The notes: generated by a model not told the origin, from the sequence alone. A DNA stretch of 64,000 nt from Leifsonia sp. ku-ls (GCA_003367665.1 QKXI01000015.1:1-64000), one strand, 5' to 3'; shown: positions 31,647 through 41,341, counted from the first letter of the stretch. A program made the numbers and translations.

Positions 31647-33785
31647 CTAGGCGACGCCCTTGACGGGCGGGTGGTGGAAGGTGTCTCCGAAGACGCGCTC
31701 GGAGGCGCCGACGCGGTCGAGGTACGGCGTGATGCCGCCCATCTGGAACGGGAAGCCCGCGCCGAGGATCATGCACAGGTCGATGTCCTCCGGCGCTTCC
31801 ACGACGTGGTCGTCGGCCAGCATGCGGTGGATCTCGTCGGCCAAGCCGTCCTCCAGGGTACGGAGGATCTGCTCCTTCGTCCACGGGTTGCTCCCGCCCG
31901 AGAGGATCTTCGCCGCGCCCTTGTCGAGGCCCTTCACCTTGCCCTTGGCGTCCTTCTCCAGCAGCGTGCCGTGCTCGGCCAGTTTGTGGAGGTTCTCCGA
32001 GCGGTAGAACCGGTCGGGGAACGCGGCGTGGTGCGTGTCGAGCACGTGCGCGCCGACCTTGAGCCCGACCAGGTCGAGCAGGGCGGACGGCGCCATCGGC
32101 AGGCCCAGCGGCGCGATGGCGTCATCGACCACCTCGAACGGCGTCCCGTCGTCGACGGCGTGCATCGCGTCGCCGAGGATCTTCGCCAGCACGCGGTTGA
32201 CCACGAAGCCGGGGGTGTCGGCGGTGATCACGGCGTTCTTCTTCAGCGCCGCCGCGGTCACCATCGCGGTCGACAGCGTCGCCTCGTCGGTGTGCGGGGT
32301 CTTCACCACCTCGATCAGCGGCATGACCGCGACCGGGGTGAAGAAGTGGAAGCCGACCAGGCGCTCCGGATGCGTCAGCTTCGCGCCGATCTGCTCCACC
32401 GAGAGCGAGGAGGTGTTGGTCGCGATGACCGCCTCCTCGGACAGGTACGGCTCCACCTCGGCGAAGACGTCCTGCTTCACCGACAGCTCCTCGAAGACGG
32501 CCTCGATGACCCAGTCGCAGTCGGCGAAGTCGGCCTTGTCGGTGGTGCCGGTGACGAGCGCGCGCAGGCGGTTGGCCTCGTCGGGGGAGATGCGGCCCTT
32601 CTCCTGCAGCTTGCCGATCTCGTCGTGGATGTACGCCACGCCCTTGTCGACGTGCGCCTGGTCGAGGTCGGTGATGACGACAGGCACCCGGAGGCGGCGC
32701 ACGAACAGCAGCGCGAACTGGCTGGCCATGTAGCCGGCGCCGATGACGCCGATCTTGCTGACCTTCTTCGCCAGCTTCTTGTCCGGCGCTCCGGCCGGAC
32801 GCTTCGCGCGCTTCTGCACCAGGTTGAAGGCGTAGATGCTGGCCTGGAACTGGTCGCCCGAGATGAGCTCGGCCAGCGCCTCGTCCTCCAGCTCGAAGCC
32901 GGCGGCGCGGTCGTTCGACTTCGCGGCCTTCAGCAGCTCGAGCGCCTTGTACGGCGACTTCGGGACGGTGCCGATGCGCGACTCGAGCATCTTGCGGGCG
33001 ATGCCGATGGCGGCGTCCCACTTCACCATGCGCTCGAGTTTGCCCGGCTCGTTCGGCCGCTTGACGACGACCTCGCCGGTGAGGACCTTGTCGGCCCACT
33101 TCAGCGAGTCCTCCAGGAAGTTCGCCGAGTCGAAGATCGCGTCCGCGATGCCGAGGTCGAAGACCTCCTGTGCCTTGAGCATGCGGTTCTGCTTGAGCGG
33201 GTTCTCGACGACGACCTTGAGCGCGTTCTCGATGCCGATCAGGTTCGGCAGGATGGTCGCGCCGCCCCAGCCGGGGATGAGGCCGAGGAACACCTCGGGC
33301 AGCGCGAACGCCGCCGTGTTGCGGTCGATGGTGCGGTAATCGGCGTTGAGGCCGATCTCCACGCCGCCGCCGAGCGCGAGCCCGTTGGTGAACACGAACG
33401 ACGGCACGCCGAAGGTCGCCTGCTTGCCCAGCACGTAGTGCCCGAGCTGGGGGAGCAGCTTCGCCACCTCGACGCTCGGGATGTCGCCGACCCGGCTGAG
33501 GTCGGCCCCGGCGGCGAGGATGAACGGCTTGCCGGTGACCCCGACGGCGTCGATCTCGCCGCGCTTCGCCCGCTCGGTGAGCTGGTCGAACACGCGGCCG
33601 AGCTCCAGGAGCGTCGCCGGGCCCATCGTGTTCGGCCGGGTGTGGTCGCGGCCGTTGTCGAGGGTCACGAGCGCCAGAGTCTTGCCGCTCGGCAGCGGCA
33701 CGTCCTTGACGAACGCGTGGGTGACGACCTCGTCGTCGGCCACGGCCTCCAGCGGGGAGAAGTCGATGGTGCTGTAGTCCGTCAC
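31647..33785 (-). CDS. fadB: Fatty acid oxidation multifunctional protein (enoyl-CoA hydratase/3-hydroxyacyl-CoA dehydrogenase)
   Basis: This 712-residue protein catalyses hydration and oxidation steps of beta-oxidation. Residues about 1-320 form a crotonase domain with the oxyanion and catalytic region FTNGLALGGGVEIGLNADYR. Residues about 340-520 carry the NAD-binding Rossmann motif VIGAGYMASQFALL. The C-terminal part is the 3-hydroxyacyl-CoA dehydrogenase helical domain with the HFFTPVAVMPLIEVV signature. The GTG start at 33785 is 6 bases after the fadA stop, so the genes form an operon. Confidence 0.92.
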   Translation of the reverse strand: MTDYSTIDFSPLEAVADDEVVTHAFVKDVPLPSGKTLALVTLDNGRDHTRPNTMGPATLLELGRVFDQLTERAKRGEIDAVGVTGKPFILAAGADLSRVGDIPSVEVAKLLPQLGHYVLGKQATFGVPSFVFTNGLALGGGVEIGLNADYRTIDRNTAAFALPEVFLGLIPGWGGATILPNLIGIENALKVVVENPLKQNRMLKAQEVFDLGIADAIFDSANFLEDSLKWADKVLTGEVVVKRPNEPGKLERMVKWDAAIGIARKMLESRIGTVPKSPYKALELLKAAKSNDRAAGFELEDEALAELISGDQFQASIYAFNLVQKRAKRPAGAPDKKLAKKVSKIGVIGAGYMASQFALLFVRRLRVPVVITDLDQAHVDKGVAYIHDEIGKLQEKGRISPDEANRLRALVTGTTDKADFADCDWVIEAVFEELSVKQDVFAEVEPYLSEEAVIATNTSSLSVEQIGAKLTHPERLVGFHFFTPVAVMPLIEVVKTPHTDEATLSTAMVTAAALKKNAVITADTPGFVVNRVLAKILGDAMHAVDDGTPFEVVDDAIAPLGLPMAPSALLDLVGLKVGAHVLDTHHAAFPDRFYRSENLHKLAEHGTLLEKDAKGKVKGLDKGAAKILSGGSNPWTKEQILRTLEDGLADEIHRMLADDHVVEAPEDIDLCMILGAGFPFQMGGITPYLDRVGASERVFGDTFHHPPVKGVA

Positions 33786-33791
33786 GTGCTC

Positions 33792-35000
33792 TCAGCCCTT
33801 CCGCGCCGCGCGCTTGTCGTAGTTGGGGTTCTCCCAGATCACGGTCCCGCCCTGCCCGAGGCCGACGCACATCGCGGTGATGCCGTACCGCACCTCCGGG
33901 TGCTCCTGGAACTGGGCCGCGAGCTGGATCATCAGCCGGACGCCGCTCGCCGCGAGCGGGTGACCGATCGCGATCGCGCCGCCCCACTGGTTGACGCGCG
34001 GGTCGTCGTCGGCGATCCCGAAGTGGTCGAGGAACGACAGCACCTGGATGGCGAACGCCTCGTTCAGCTCGAACAGCCCGATGTCGTCGATGGTCAGGCC
34101 CGCCTTGCGCAGCGCCTTCTCGGTGGAAGGTACGGGTCCGATGCCCATGATCTCCGGCTCGACGCCGGCGAACGCGAAGCTCACCATGCGCATCTTCGGG
34201 GTGAGGCCGAGCTCCTTCACCGCGTCGTGCGACGCGAGGAGGGACGCGGTGGCGCCGTCGGTCAGCGGCGACGAGTTGCCCGCGGTGACGCGGCCGTGCG
34301 GGCGGAACGGCGTCTTGAGGGTGGCGAGGCCCTCCATCGTCGTCTCCGGGCGCATGCCCTCGTCGCGCGTGGCCAGGCCCCAGCCGGACTCGGAGCGGAT
34401 GGCGACCGGCACCAGGTCGGGCTGCAGCTTGCCCGCCTCGTACGCGGCGGCCGTCTTGTGCTGGCTGCGCATCGCGAAGCGGTCGGCGCGCTCCTTGGTG
34501 AGCGCGGGGAAGCGGTCGTGGATGCGCTCGGCGGTCATGCCCATGTTGAGCGCGTCCTCCGCCACCATCTTCTCGGAGAGGAAGCGCGGGTTCGGGTCGG
34601 CCCCGAAGCCCATCGGGTGGCGGCCCATGTGCTCGACACCGCCGGCGATGACGAGGTCGTAGGCGCCGAAGGCGATGCCGGAGCCGAGCGTGGTGACGCT
34701 GGTCATGGCGCCCGCGCACATCCGGTCGATCGCGAAGCCGGGGACCGATTTCGGCAGCCCGGCGAGCAGCGCCGCCGTGCGGCCGAGGGTGAGCCCCTGG
34801 TCGCCCTGCTGCGTGGTGGCGGCGATCGCCACGTCGTCGATCCGGTCCTTGGGCACCTCGGGGTTGCGCTCGAGCAGGCCGATCATCGCCTTGACGACGA
34901 GGTCGTCCGCCCGGGTGTTCCAGTACTGCCCTTTTTCGCCGGCCCGCCCGAACGGAGTGCGGACTCCGTCGACGAACACGACTTCGTTCTTATCGGCCAC
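33792..35000 (-). CDS. fadA: Acetyl-CoA acyltransferase (3-ketoacyl-CoA thiolase)
   Basis: This thiolase carries out the last step of beta-oxidation. The acylated cysteine lies in DRMCAGAMTSV and the general-base cysteine in CVGLGQGGTV; the His-containing NQWGGAIAIGHPLAASG motif is present. Length is 402 residues. The start is the GTG at 35000, which follows GGGAGG with 4 bases between, rather than the in-frame codon four positions upstream. A TAGGAT box about 30 bases upstream may be its -10. Confidence 0.93.
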   Translation of the reverse strand: MADKNEVVFVDGVRTPFGRAGEKGQYWNTRADDLVVKAMIGLLERNPEVPKDRIDDVAIAATTQQGDQGLTLGRTAALLAGLPKSVPGFAIDRMCAGAMTSVTTLGSGIAFGAYDLVIAGGVEHMGRHPMGFGADPNPRFLSEKMVAEDALNMGMTAERIHDRFPALTKERADRFAMRSQHKTAAAYEAGKLQPDLVPVAIRSESGWGLATRDEGMRPETTMEGLATLKTPFRPHGRVTAGNSSPLTDGATASLLASHDAVKELGLTPKMRMVSFAFAGVEPEIMGIGPVPSTEKALRKAGLTIDDIGLFELNEAFAIQVLSFLDHFGIADDDPRVNQWGGAIAIGHPLAASGVRLMIQLAAQFQEHPEVRYGITAMCVGLGQGGTVIWENPNYDKRAARKG

Positions 35001-35072
35001 AGTGCCTCCCAAATCAAGGTCGAAACGATCCTAGGTACACCGTTGTGCAGGAAAAGAATCGTTTGATCCTTC

Positions 35073-36269
35073 CTACGAAACGGGCTCGGACCCCTCGTCC
35101 CGGCTTTGGGTGCTTTCGACAAAAGCCTGCGCGATCACCTGTGCGGTTGCGGCAACCTGCCAGGGGCGGGCGCCGTGCGCGGCGAGCGCCTCGCCGACGG
35201 TCTCCGGCGTGATCTCCGCGGGCGGCGTCCACGCGACGCGGCGCAGCGTCTCGGGGGTGAGCAGGTTCTCCAGCGGGATGGCGCGCTCCTCCGACACGGC
35301 CGTCAGCGCCGTGCGCGCGGCCTTGAGCCGGGCGTCGGCCTCCGGGTTGCGGTCGGCCCAGGCGCGCGGCGGCGGAAGGCTGTCGCCGTTGCCGCGCAGC
35401 ACCGGCAGATCGTCCGTCGTGCGGCCGGCCTCGATCGCCGCCCACCAGCGGTCGAGCTCGGTGCGGCTGGCGCGCCCGGTGAACTCGCGCATCGCGGCGA
35501 GCGCCCGCTTGCTGTCCGGCATCGCCTTGGCGGCGGCGGTCAGCGACGCGTCCGGGACGAGCCGGCCGGGCGCGATGTCGAGCTCGCGGGCGAGCGCGTC
35601 GCGGCTGAGCCACAGCTCGCGGGCGACGGCTAGGTTGCGCAGGCCCCGGATCGAGTGGATGCCGGACAGTCGGCGCCACGGCTCCGCCCGCACCGGCACG
35701 AGGTCGCGCACCAGCTCGTCGGCGAACTCCTGCCGGGCGATGTCGAGCTTGCCCGCCTCCTCCAGCAGCGCCGCGATCGCGTCGCGCAGGTCGGGGAGCA
35801 GCTCGACGTCCAAGGCCGCGTAGTCGAGCCAGGGCTCTGGCAGCGGACGCGTCGACCAGTCGGCCGCGCTGTGCTCCTTCGCCAGGTGGATGCCGAGCAG
35901 CTCCTCCACGACGGTGCCGAGGCCGACGCGCGGCATCCCGAGCAGGCGTGCGGCCAGCTCGGTGTCGAACACGATCGACGGGTCGAGGCCGACCTCGCGC
36001 AGGCAGGTCAGGTCTTGCGTGGCCGCGTGCAGCACCCACTCGTCGTCGTGGATGGCCTCGTTGAGCTCGTCGAAACGTCCGACCGCCGGCGGGTCGAACA
36101 GGAACGTGCCGGACCCGCGGCGGAACACCTGGATGAGGTAGGCGCGCTGCGAGTACCGGAAGCCGCTGGCCCGTTCCGCGTCCACCGCGACCGGGCCGTC
36201 GCCCGCGGCGATGCGCTCGACCGCCGACAGGTAGCCGTCGCGCGTGTCGATGACGGAGTGTTCAGCCAC
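35073..36269 (-). CDS. rnd: Ribonuclease D (HRDC domain)
   Basis: This 398-residue 3'-5' exoribonuclease, probably for tRNA and other RNA trimming, has the DEDDy exonuclease motifs: VAVDAERASG (D30, E32), HAATQDLTCL and DYAALDVELL. An HRDC domain lies at about residues 205-290 and a second helical region follows. Metal-dependent catalysis is expected. It overlaps the upstream DUF3000 gene by 8 bases on the same strand, a conserved pairing in actinobacteria. Confidence 0.9.
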   Translation of the reverse strand: MAEHSVIDTRDGYLSAVERIAAGDGPVAVDAERASGFRYSQRAYLIQVFRRGSGTFLFDPPAVGRFDELNEAIHDDEWVLHAATQDLTCLREVGLDPSIVFDTELAARLLGMPRVGLGTVVEELLGIHLAKEHSAADWSTRPLPEPWLDYAALDVELLPDLRDAIAALLEEAGKLDIARQEFADELVRDLVPVRAEPWRRLSGIHSIRGLRNLAVARELWLSRDALARELDIAPGRLVPDASLTAAAKAMPDSKRALAAMREFTGRASRTELDRWWAAIEAGRTTDDLPVLRGNGDSLPPPRAWADRNPEADARLKAARTALTAVSEERAIPLENLLTPETLRRVAWTPPAEITPETVGEALAAHGARPWQVAATAQVIAQAFVESTQSRDEGSEPVS

Positions 36270-36873
36270 GCGGCGCCTTCCTCGACGCCGACGAGCGCGA
36301 GCTCAGCAGGCTCACGCCCTCGCCGGTCGGCGGCAGCCCGGCCAGCATGCACAGCAGCTCGCCCCAGCCCTCGACGTGCGCGGACACGTCGGACTCGAGC
36401 GGGCTCCAGGAGGCGCGCAGCTCGATCTGCGAGCCGTCGCCCTGCGCGGCGAGCTCGCCGAACCCGGTGGAGATGATCTTGGTCGCGGTGCCGCTGGCGG
36501 CGGTGTAGCGGGCGTGCCGGGCGTCGAGCGCGTCCACCAGCCACGACCACGCCACGTCGGCGAGGAACGGGTCGAGCCCGATGTCGGTCTCCAGCGGCGC
36601 CTGCGCGAAGCAGACGATGCGGAACGGGCCGCCCCACGCCTCCGGCTCCTCCGGGTCGTAGAGCAGGATGAAGCGTCCGGTGCCGAGGTCCGAGTCGCTG
36701 CCGTGCCGCGCCGGCCGCACGTCCGCCGCGAGCGCGACCGAGTACGGCGCCAGCTGTGCGGGCGCGGGGATCTCCTCGATCACGAGCTCCGGTCGCGACA
36801 CTGCGGCGCGGATGGACTGCAGCGCCGTGGCGAACTCCGCCGGGTGCTGCGGTGGGGATGTCGGTGTCGGCAC
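36262..36873 (-). CDS. DUF3000 family protein
   Basis: This 203-residue soluble protein matches DUF3000, a conserved actinobacterial family of unknown function usually next to rnd. Conserved stretches include GRFILLYDPEEPEAWGG and WSWLVDALDARHARY. The GTG at 36873 is chosen because the family begins near here and because a TAGTGT box lies 7 bases upstream; the open frame further up is Arg-rich and unlikely. The end overlaps rnd. Confidence 0.8.
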   Translation of the reverse strand: MPTPTSPPQHPAEFATALQSIRAAVSRPELVIEEIPAPAQLAPYSVALAADVRPARHGSDSDLGTGRFILLYDPEEPEAWGGPFRIVCFAQAPLETDIGLDPFLADVAWSWLVDALDARHARYTAASGTATKIISTGFGELAAQGDGSQIELRASWSPLESDVSAHVEGWGELLCMLAGLPPTGEGVSLLSSRSSASRKAPRG

Positions 36874-36880
36874 GCTTCGA

Positions 36881-36886
36881 ACACTA
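36881..36886 (-). promoter_or_regulatory. Leaderless -10 box for DUF3000-rnd
   Basis: TAGTGT on the minus strand lies 7 bases before the GTG start; no ribosome site is present. Confidence 0.45.
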
Positions 36887-36961
36887 GAAGCCTTTCCCGC
36901 GTCCCGTCTGTAAGGCACGCCGCCTGGGGAAGTCCTGAGGGCGCGCCGCCGGTCGCGCCGG

Positions 36962-36967
36962 TACGCT
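36962..36967 (+). promoter_or_regulatory. Leaderless -10 box for the alpha/beta hydrolase
   Basis: TACGCT lies 7 bases before the ATG at 36975. Confidence 0.45.
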
Positions 36968-36974
36968 GCTGACC

Positions 36975-38165
36975 ATGACGGCACGCGGCACGGGATCGGC
37001 GTTCGGCAGGGCACTCGGGACCGCGGCGATCGTCGCCGGGGGACTGGCGCTTGCCACCGCGGCGGGCGCCGCCTGGGTCACCACCCGCGTCGCCCGGACC
37101 GTGATCACGCCGGTGCGGCGCCGGCCGCAGAACCAGACCATCCGCTCCTTCGACGAGAGCCTCGGGACCGTGACCCTGCGCGACACCCCCGACGCGGCGA
37201 TGCCCGGCCGGTTCGGGCTGTGGTGGGGCAACGAGACCGCCTACGCCAAGCTCGGCGGCCTGCTCGAATGCGGCGACGGCACGGTGACGCGCGAGCTCGA
37301 GCGCGTCGAGTTCGGCGAGCTGCGGGAGGGCCGCGCCCGCATCTCCGGCTACTACTACCTGCAGCCGGAGGAGCTCGGCCTCCCCGTGACCAGCGTCGAG
37401 ATCGACACCGACCTGGGCCAGGCGCCCGCCTGGGTGTTCCCGGCCCCTGCGGGCGTGGACGACGGCCGCTGGGTGATCCAGGTGCACGGCTGGGGCGCGA
37501 CCCGGCAGGAGGGGCTGCGTGCCGTGCGCGTCTACCACGACGCCGGCTTCACCTGCCTGCTCGCCTCCTACCGCAACGACGGCGACGCCCCGGAGAGCGT
37601 CGACCGCCGCTACGGCCTCGGCGGCACGGAGTGGCGCGACATCGAGGCGGCCATCGGCTACGCCGTCGAGCACGGCGCCCGCTCCATCGTCCTGATGGGC
37701 TGGTCGATGGGCGGAGCGGTCGTGCTGCAGACGACCACCCGGTCGCGGTCCCTGGAGGCGGTGACCGGCATCGTCCTGGAGTCGCCCGTCATCGACTGGG
37801 TCGACACGCTCGAATACCAGGGCAACCTCCTGCGCCTTCCTGACGTGATGACCCGCGCCGCCATGCGCCTGATCGAGTCGGAGTGGAGCGGCCCGATCAC
37901 CGGCCAGGGGGCCCCGATCGACCTGCGCAGCATGGACTTCGTCGCCCGCGCCTCCGAGCTCAGCCTCCCGATGCTCATCCTGCACAGCGACGACGACGGC
38001 TTCGTGCCCTCCACCGGCTCCCGCGCGCTCGCCGCGGCCCGCAGCGACATCGTCACGCTGGTGTCGTTCGACGTGGCCCTCCACACGAAGCTGTGGAACT
38101 ACGACGAGGCGAAGTGGACGGCCGCGATCGCCGGCTGGCTCGCGGAGCACGTGCCGGGGGAGTAG
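36975..38165 (+). CDS. Alpha/beta hydrolase, membrane-anchored
   Basis: This 396-residue protein starts with a single hydrophobic segment (residues about 12-35) that should anchor it in the cell membrane, followed by a basic stretch. The hydrolase domain has the nucleophile elbow GWSMGG, an oxyanion region VIQVHGWGATRQ, an aspartate in HSDDDGFVP and a histidine in VALHTKLWN. The pattern resembles extended-lid serine hydrolases of the BAAT/DUF1100 type. The substrate is unknown. Confidence 0.83.
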   Translation: MTARGTGSAFGRALGTAAIVAGGLALATAAGAAWVTTRVARTVITPVRRRPQNQTIRSFDESLGTVTLRDTPDAAMPGRFGLWWGNETAYAKLGGLLECGDGTVTRELERVEFGELREGRARISGYYYLQPEELGLPVTSVEIDTDLGQAPAWVFPAPAGVDDGRWVIQVHGWGATRQEGLRAVRVYHDAGFTCLLASYRNDGDAPESVDRRYGLGGTEWRDIEAAIGYAVEHGARSIVLMGWSMGGAVVLQTTTRSRSLEAVTGIVLESPVIDWVDTLEYQGNLLRLPDVMTRAAMRLIESEWSGPITGQGAPIDLRSMDFVARASELSLPMLILHSDDDGFVPSTGSRALAAARSDIVTLVSFDVALHTKLWNYDEAKWTAAIAGWLAEHVPGE

Positions 38166-38200
38166 GAGCCTTGGGCTGTTGTTCTGTGACAGAGTGCGCG

Positions 38201-38214
38201 AAAATGTACATTTT
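38201..38214. promoter_or_regulatory. Perfect palindrome, operator candidate of the toxin-antitoxin pair
   Basis: The 14-base palindrome AAAATGTACATTTT lies 15 bases before the antitoxin ATG. A possible -35 (TGTGAC, 38185-38190) and -10 (TACATT, 38207-38212) place it over the promoter, as expected for autoregulation by a Phd-type antitoxin. Confidence 0.6.
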
Positions 38215-38229
38215 GCTACGCTGTGAGGC

Positions 38230-38493
38230 ATGACTCAGGTTCCCATCACGGACGCTCGCGCACATCTCGCGTCGATCATCGACGACGCCCGTGTCGCTCC
38301 GGTCTACCTGACCCGACGGAACCGTCCCGTGGCGGCCGTCGTCGACGCAGATCAGCTGGAGCGCCTGCTGGAGGACGCCGAGGAGCTCGCCGACATCCGT
38401 GCGGTCGACGCCGCATGGGAGGAGACGGAGAGCCGCGGTGAGGTCCCGATCCCCTGGGATGAGGTCAAGCGCGACCTCGGACTGCCCTTGTGA
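38230..38493 (+). CDS. Type II antitoxin, Phd/YefM family
   Basis: This 87-residue protein has the Phd/YefM DNA-binding fold at the N-terminus (VPITDARAHLASIIDDA followed by VYLTRRNRPVAAVVDADQLERLL) and an acidic tail that would wrap around the toxin. It overlaps the toxin gene by 4 bases. It should neutralise the toxin and repress the operon through the palindrome upstream. Confidence 0.88.
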   Translation: MTQVPITDARAHLASIIDDARVAPVYLTRRNRPVAAVVDADQLERLLEDAEELADIRAVDAAWEETESRGEVPIPWDEVKRDLGLPL

Positions 38494-38750
38494 CCGACGA
38501 GGTGCGCCTGCTGCCGGTCGCGGAGCGGGCGATCAGAAAGCTCCCTCCGGAGGCCCGTGCCCGCGTGGCCGCCGCGATCGAGTTGCTCGGTGAGGAGCCG
38601 AGGCCGCCGGCGGCGAAGAAGCTCGCGGGACGTCCGGAGTGGCGCGTGCGGACCGGGGACTATCGGGTGCTCTACCGGATTCAGGACGACGTGCTGACCG
38701 TGGTCGTCGTCTACGCCGGCCACCGACCCGAGGTCTACGACCGCGGCTGA
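38490..38750 (+). CDS. Type II toxin, RelE/ParE family
   Basis: This 86-residue protein has the RelE fold pattern: an N-terminal helical pair (ERAIRKLPPEARARVAAAIELL), then KKLAGRPEWRVRTGDYRVLYRI and a final strand VVVVYAGHRPEVY. The Arg and Tyr/His residues suit a ribosome-dependent mRNA endonuclease of the RelE type. The GTG start overlaps the antitoxin stop. It converges on sufE with 10 bases between. Confidence 0.87.
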   Translation: MTDEVRLLPVAERAIRKLPPEARARVAAAIELLGEEPRPPAAKKLAGRPEWRVRTGDYRVLYRIQDDVLTVVVVYAGHRPEVYDRG

Positions 38751-38760
38751 GCAGCCGTGA

Positions 38761-39198
38761 CTAGGCCGCCGCGAGCTTCTCCCGCACCTGCCGCTTCGCC
38801 CGGCCGAGCAGCGCCGACATCCCGCGCAGGCGCAGCGGTGACACCGCCTGGGTGAGGCCGAGCGTCTGCGGGTACTCGTCGGGCACCGCGAGCACCTCGT
38901 CGGCCGTCAGACCGGCGAGGCCCTGCACCAGGATGGACGCGAACCCGCGCGTCGTCGGCGCCTCCCGCGGCGCGGTGGCGTACAGGTGCACGATGTCGGA
39001 CTCGTCCACCTCCACGAAGATGAACACCGGCGCCTGGCACTCCTCCACCCGCTCCAGCAGGTCGGGGTGGTCGCGGTAGCGCTCGGGCAGCTCGGGCAGC
39101 TCGTCGGCGAACTCCAGCAGCAGCTGAAGCCGGTCGTTCTGCTCCAGCGCCTGGAAGTCGTCTCGGATCTCGGCCAGCGTGCCCGTCAGTTCGGTCAT
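38761..39198 (-). CDS. sufE: SufE family sulfur acceptor
   Basis: This 145-residue protein accepts persulfide sulfur from a cysteine desulfurase. The acceptor cysteine lies in RVEECQAPVFIFVEV, matching the SufE position. It is next to a sulfurtransferase gene rather than the suf operon, so it may work with the sulfurtransferase or with a desulfurase elsewhere. The ATG at 39198 lies 6 bases after a TAGCCT box. Confidence 0.88.
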   Translation of the reverse strand: MTELTGTLAEIRDDFQALEQNDRLQLLLEFADELPELPERYRDHPDLLERVEECQAPVFIFVEVDESDIVHLYATAPREAPTTRGFASILVQGLAGLTADEVLAVPDEYPQTLGLTQAVSPLRLRGMSALLGRAKRQVREKLAAA

Positions 39199-39204
39199 GT
39201 CTCC

Positions 39205-39210
39205 AGGCTA
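39205..39210 (-). promoter_or_regulatory. Leaderless -10 box for sufE
   Basis: TAGCCT on the minus strand lies 6 bases before the ATG at 39198, inside the 31-base gap after sseA. The GGAG within the spacer could also serve as a ribosome site, so co-transcription with sseA is not excluded. Confidence 0.35.
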
Positions 39211-39229
39211 CGTCGGATTCCGCGCCCGC

Positions 39230-40129
39230 TCAGCGGGACGGGACCTCGCCCGGCTCGCTGCCCGTCACGATCGGGACGCGCACGGCCGAGCCCCACTCCG
39301 TCCACGAGCCGTCGTAGTTCCTCACGTTCTCGAAGCCGAGCAGGTGCGTGAGCACGAACCAGGTGTGGCTGGAGCGCTCGCCGATGCGGCAGTACGCGAT
39401 CACGTCGTCGCCGGGCTTCAGGCCCGCTCCGTCGAGGTACACCTCCTCCAGCTCCGCGCGGCGCTTGAAGGTGGCGTCCGGCGCGGCGGCCTTCGCCCAC
39501 GGCACGGACTTCGCCGACGGGATGTGACCGGCCCGCAGCGCGCCCTCGGTCGGGTAGCCGGGGATCTCGGTGCGCTCGCCGCTGTACTCCTCCGGCGAGC
39601 GGACGTCGATCAGGGGCTTGCCCAGGTGGGCGAGCACATCGTCCTTGAAGGCGCGCACGACCGTGTCGTCGCGCTCCACCACCGGGTACTCCACCGGCGT
39701 CGGCGTCGGCACCTCGCGCGTCAGCTCCCGGCCCTCGGCGATCCACTTGTCGCGACCGCCGTCGAGCAGGCGGACGTCCTCGTGGCCGAACAGCGTGAAC
39801 ACCCACAGTGCGTAGGCCGCCCACCAGTTGTTCTTGTCGCCGTAGATCACGACAGTGGTGTCGCGGGCGATGCCCTTCGAACCGAGCAGCTCGGCGAAGC
39901 GCTCCGCGCTCACGTAGTCGCGCACGACGGGGTCGTTGAGGTCGGTGTGCCAGTCGATCTTCACCGACCCGGGGATGTGGCCCGTGTCGTAGAGCAGCAC
40001 GTCCTCGTCCGACTCCACCACGGCCAGCCCCGGTTCGCCCAGGTGTGCGGCGAGCCAGTCGGTGCTCACCAGCCGCTCCGGGTGGGCGTAGCCGGTGAAC
40101 TCGGGCGACGGGTCGGTCTCGATGGTCAT
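39230..40129 (-). CDS. sseA: Sulfurtransferase, two rhodanese domains
   Basis: This 299-residue protein has an inactive N-terminal rhodanese domain (aspartate in the cysteine position, [11 protein letters not shown]) and an active C-terminal one with the loop CRIGERSS. It transfers sulfane sulfur from thiosulfate or 3-mercaptopyruvate to an acceptor. SufE follows 31 bases downstream, a common pairing in actinobacteria. The ATG at 40129 gives the standard start. Confidence 0.9.
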   Translation of the reverse strand: MTIETDPSPEFTGYAHPERLVSTDWLAAHLGEPGLAVVESDEDVLLYDTGHIPGSVKIDWHTDLNDPVVRDYVSAERFAELLGSKGIARDTTVVIYGDKNNWWAAYALWVFTLFGHEDVRLLDGGRDKWIAEGRELTREVPTPTPVEYPVVERDDTVVRAFKDDVLAHLGKPLIDVRSPEEYSGERTEIPGYPTEGALRAGHIPSAKSVPWAKAAAPDATFKRRAELEEVYLDGAGLKPGDDVIAYCRIGERSSHTWFVLTHLLGFENVRNYDGSWTEWGSAVRVPIVTGSEPGEVPSR

Positions 40130-40279
40130 GCGTGGTCTCCTCCGGATGTGGGTCCAGGATCCGGTCCGCGTCGCAGGACTAGGCTGGACGAGCCCCGCGA
40201 CGGCCACGGATCCACCTCCAGCGTATGCGGCTGGGAACGACCGCGGGTAAGACTTCGACACAAAGGTGCACAACGCGAC

Positions 40280-41341
40280 ATGACCCTCGAACAGACCGGC
40301 GCCCTTCCCCGTCTCGCCGACCGTTCGCCCGAGATCACGGGCGCCGAGATCGCCGGCAGCCTGGTCCCGCCGTCGCAGTTCGAGCACGCCACCTTCGAGT
40401 CGTACCGGCCCGACCACGACTACCCGTCGCAGGCGGAGGCGGTGGCGACGCTGAAGCTGTTCGCGAAGACCTGGGAGCCGCAGCGCCCGGCCGGCCTGTT
40501 CAGCCGCAGCCGCAAGAAGGTCGAGGCGATGAAGCCCGGCGTCTACCTCGACGGCGGCTTCGGCGTCGGCAAGACCCACCTGCTCGCGGCGCTCTGGCAC
40601 GAGGCGCCCGGCCCCAAGTACTTCGGCACCTTCATCGAGTACACCGCCCTGGTCGGCGCCCTCGGCTACGCGGGCGCGGTCGACCTGCTGCGCGGCTCCA
40701 CCCTGATCTGCATCGACGAGTTCGAGCTCGACGACCCGGGCGACACCATGATGATGACCAGGATGCTCGGCGAGCTCGTCGCCTCCGGCACCCGCATCGC
40801 CGCCACCAGCAACACGCCGCCGAACGCGCTCGGCGAGGGCCGCTTCGCCGCGAGCGACTTCCTGCGTGAGATCCAGTCGCTGTCGTCGAACTTCCAGACC
40901 CTCCGCATCGACGGCCTCGACTACCGCCGCCGCGACACCACCGGCACCGCCGTCACCGTGGACCGCGCCGGCTACGACCGCGCGCTCGCCGCGATGGCCG
41001 GCCGCGGCGAGACCGTCACGAGCGACGGCTTCCAGGACCTCATCGCGCACCTGGCGACCGTCCACCCGTCCCGCTACATCAAGATGATCGAGGGGGTCGA
41101 CGTCATCGGCCTGACCGATGTGGAGGTGCTGCACGACCAGATGGCCGCCTTGCGTCTGGTGGCGTTCATCGACCGCGTGTACGACGCTGAGATCCCGATC
41201 GTGCAGACCGGCGTGCCGCTCAGCGAGGTCTTCGACGACGAGATGCTGGGCGGCGGCTACCGGAAGAAGTACCTGCGGTCGACCTCGCGCATGATCGCGC
41301 TCACCGCGGGCGAGTTGCCGCCGCACGACGACGAGTCCTGA
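40280..41341 (+). CDS. zapE: Cell division protein ZapE (AFG1-like ATPase)
   Basis: This 353-residue AAA+ type ATPase has Walker [12 protein letters not shown], Walker [10 protein letters not shown] and sensor residues in [13 protein letters not shown]. Homologues associate with the Z-ring or with membrane protein quality control (AFG1/LACE1). The start ATG at 40280 has no good ribosome site, so translation signals are weak here. Confidence 0.88.
   Translation: MTLEQTGALPRLADRSPEITGAEIAGSLVPPSQFEHATFESYRPDHDYPSQAEAVATLKLFAKTWEPQRPAGLFSRSRKKVEAMKPGVYLDGGFGVGKTHLLAALWHEAPGPKYFGTFIEYTALVGALGYAGAVDLLRGSTLICIDEFELDDPGDTMMMTRMLGELVASGTRIAATSNTPPNALGEGRFAASDFLREIQSLSSNFQTLRIDGLDYRRRDTTGTAVTVDRAGYDRALAAMAGRGETVTSDGFQDLIAHLATVHPSRYIKMIEGVDVIGLTDVEVLHDQMAALRLVAFIDRVYDAEIPIVQTGVPLSEVFDDEMLGGGYRKKYLRSTSRMIALTAGELPPHDDES

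Noticed and set aside
35001-35072. Inverted 7-base repeats AAACGAT/ATCGTTT before fadA as a fatty-acid regulator site
   Set aside because: The arms are about 30 bases apart and short; chance occurrence is too likely to list as an operator.
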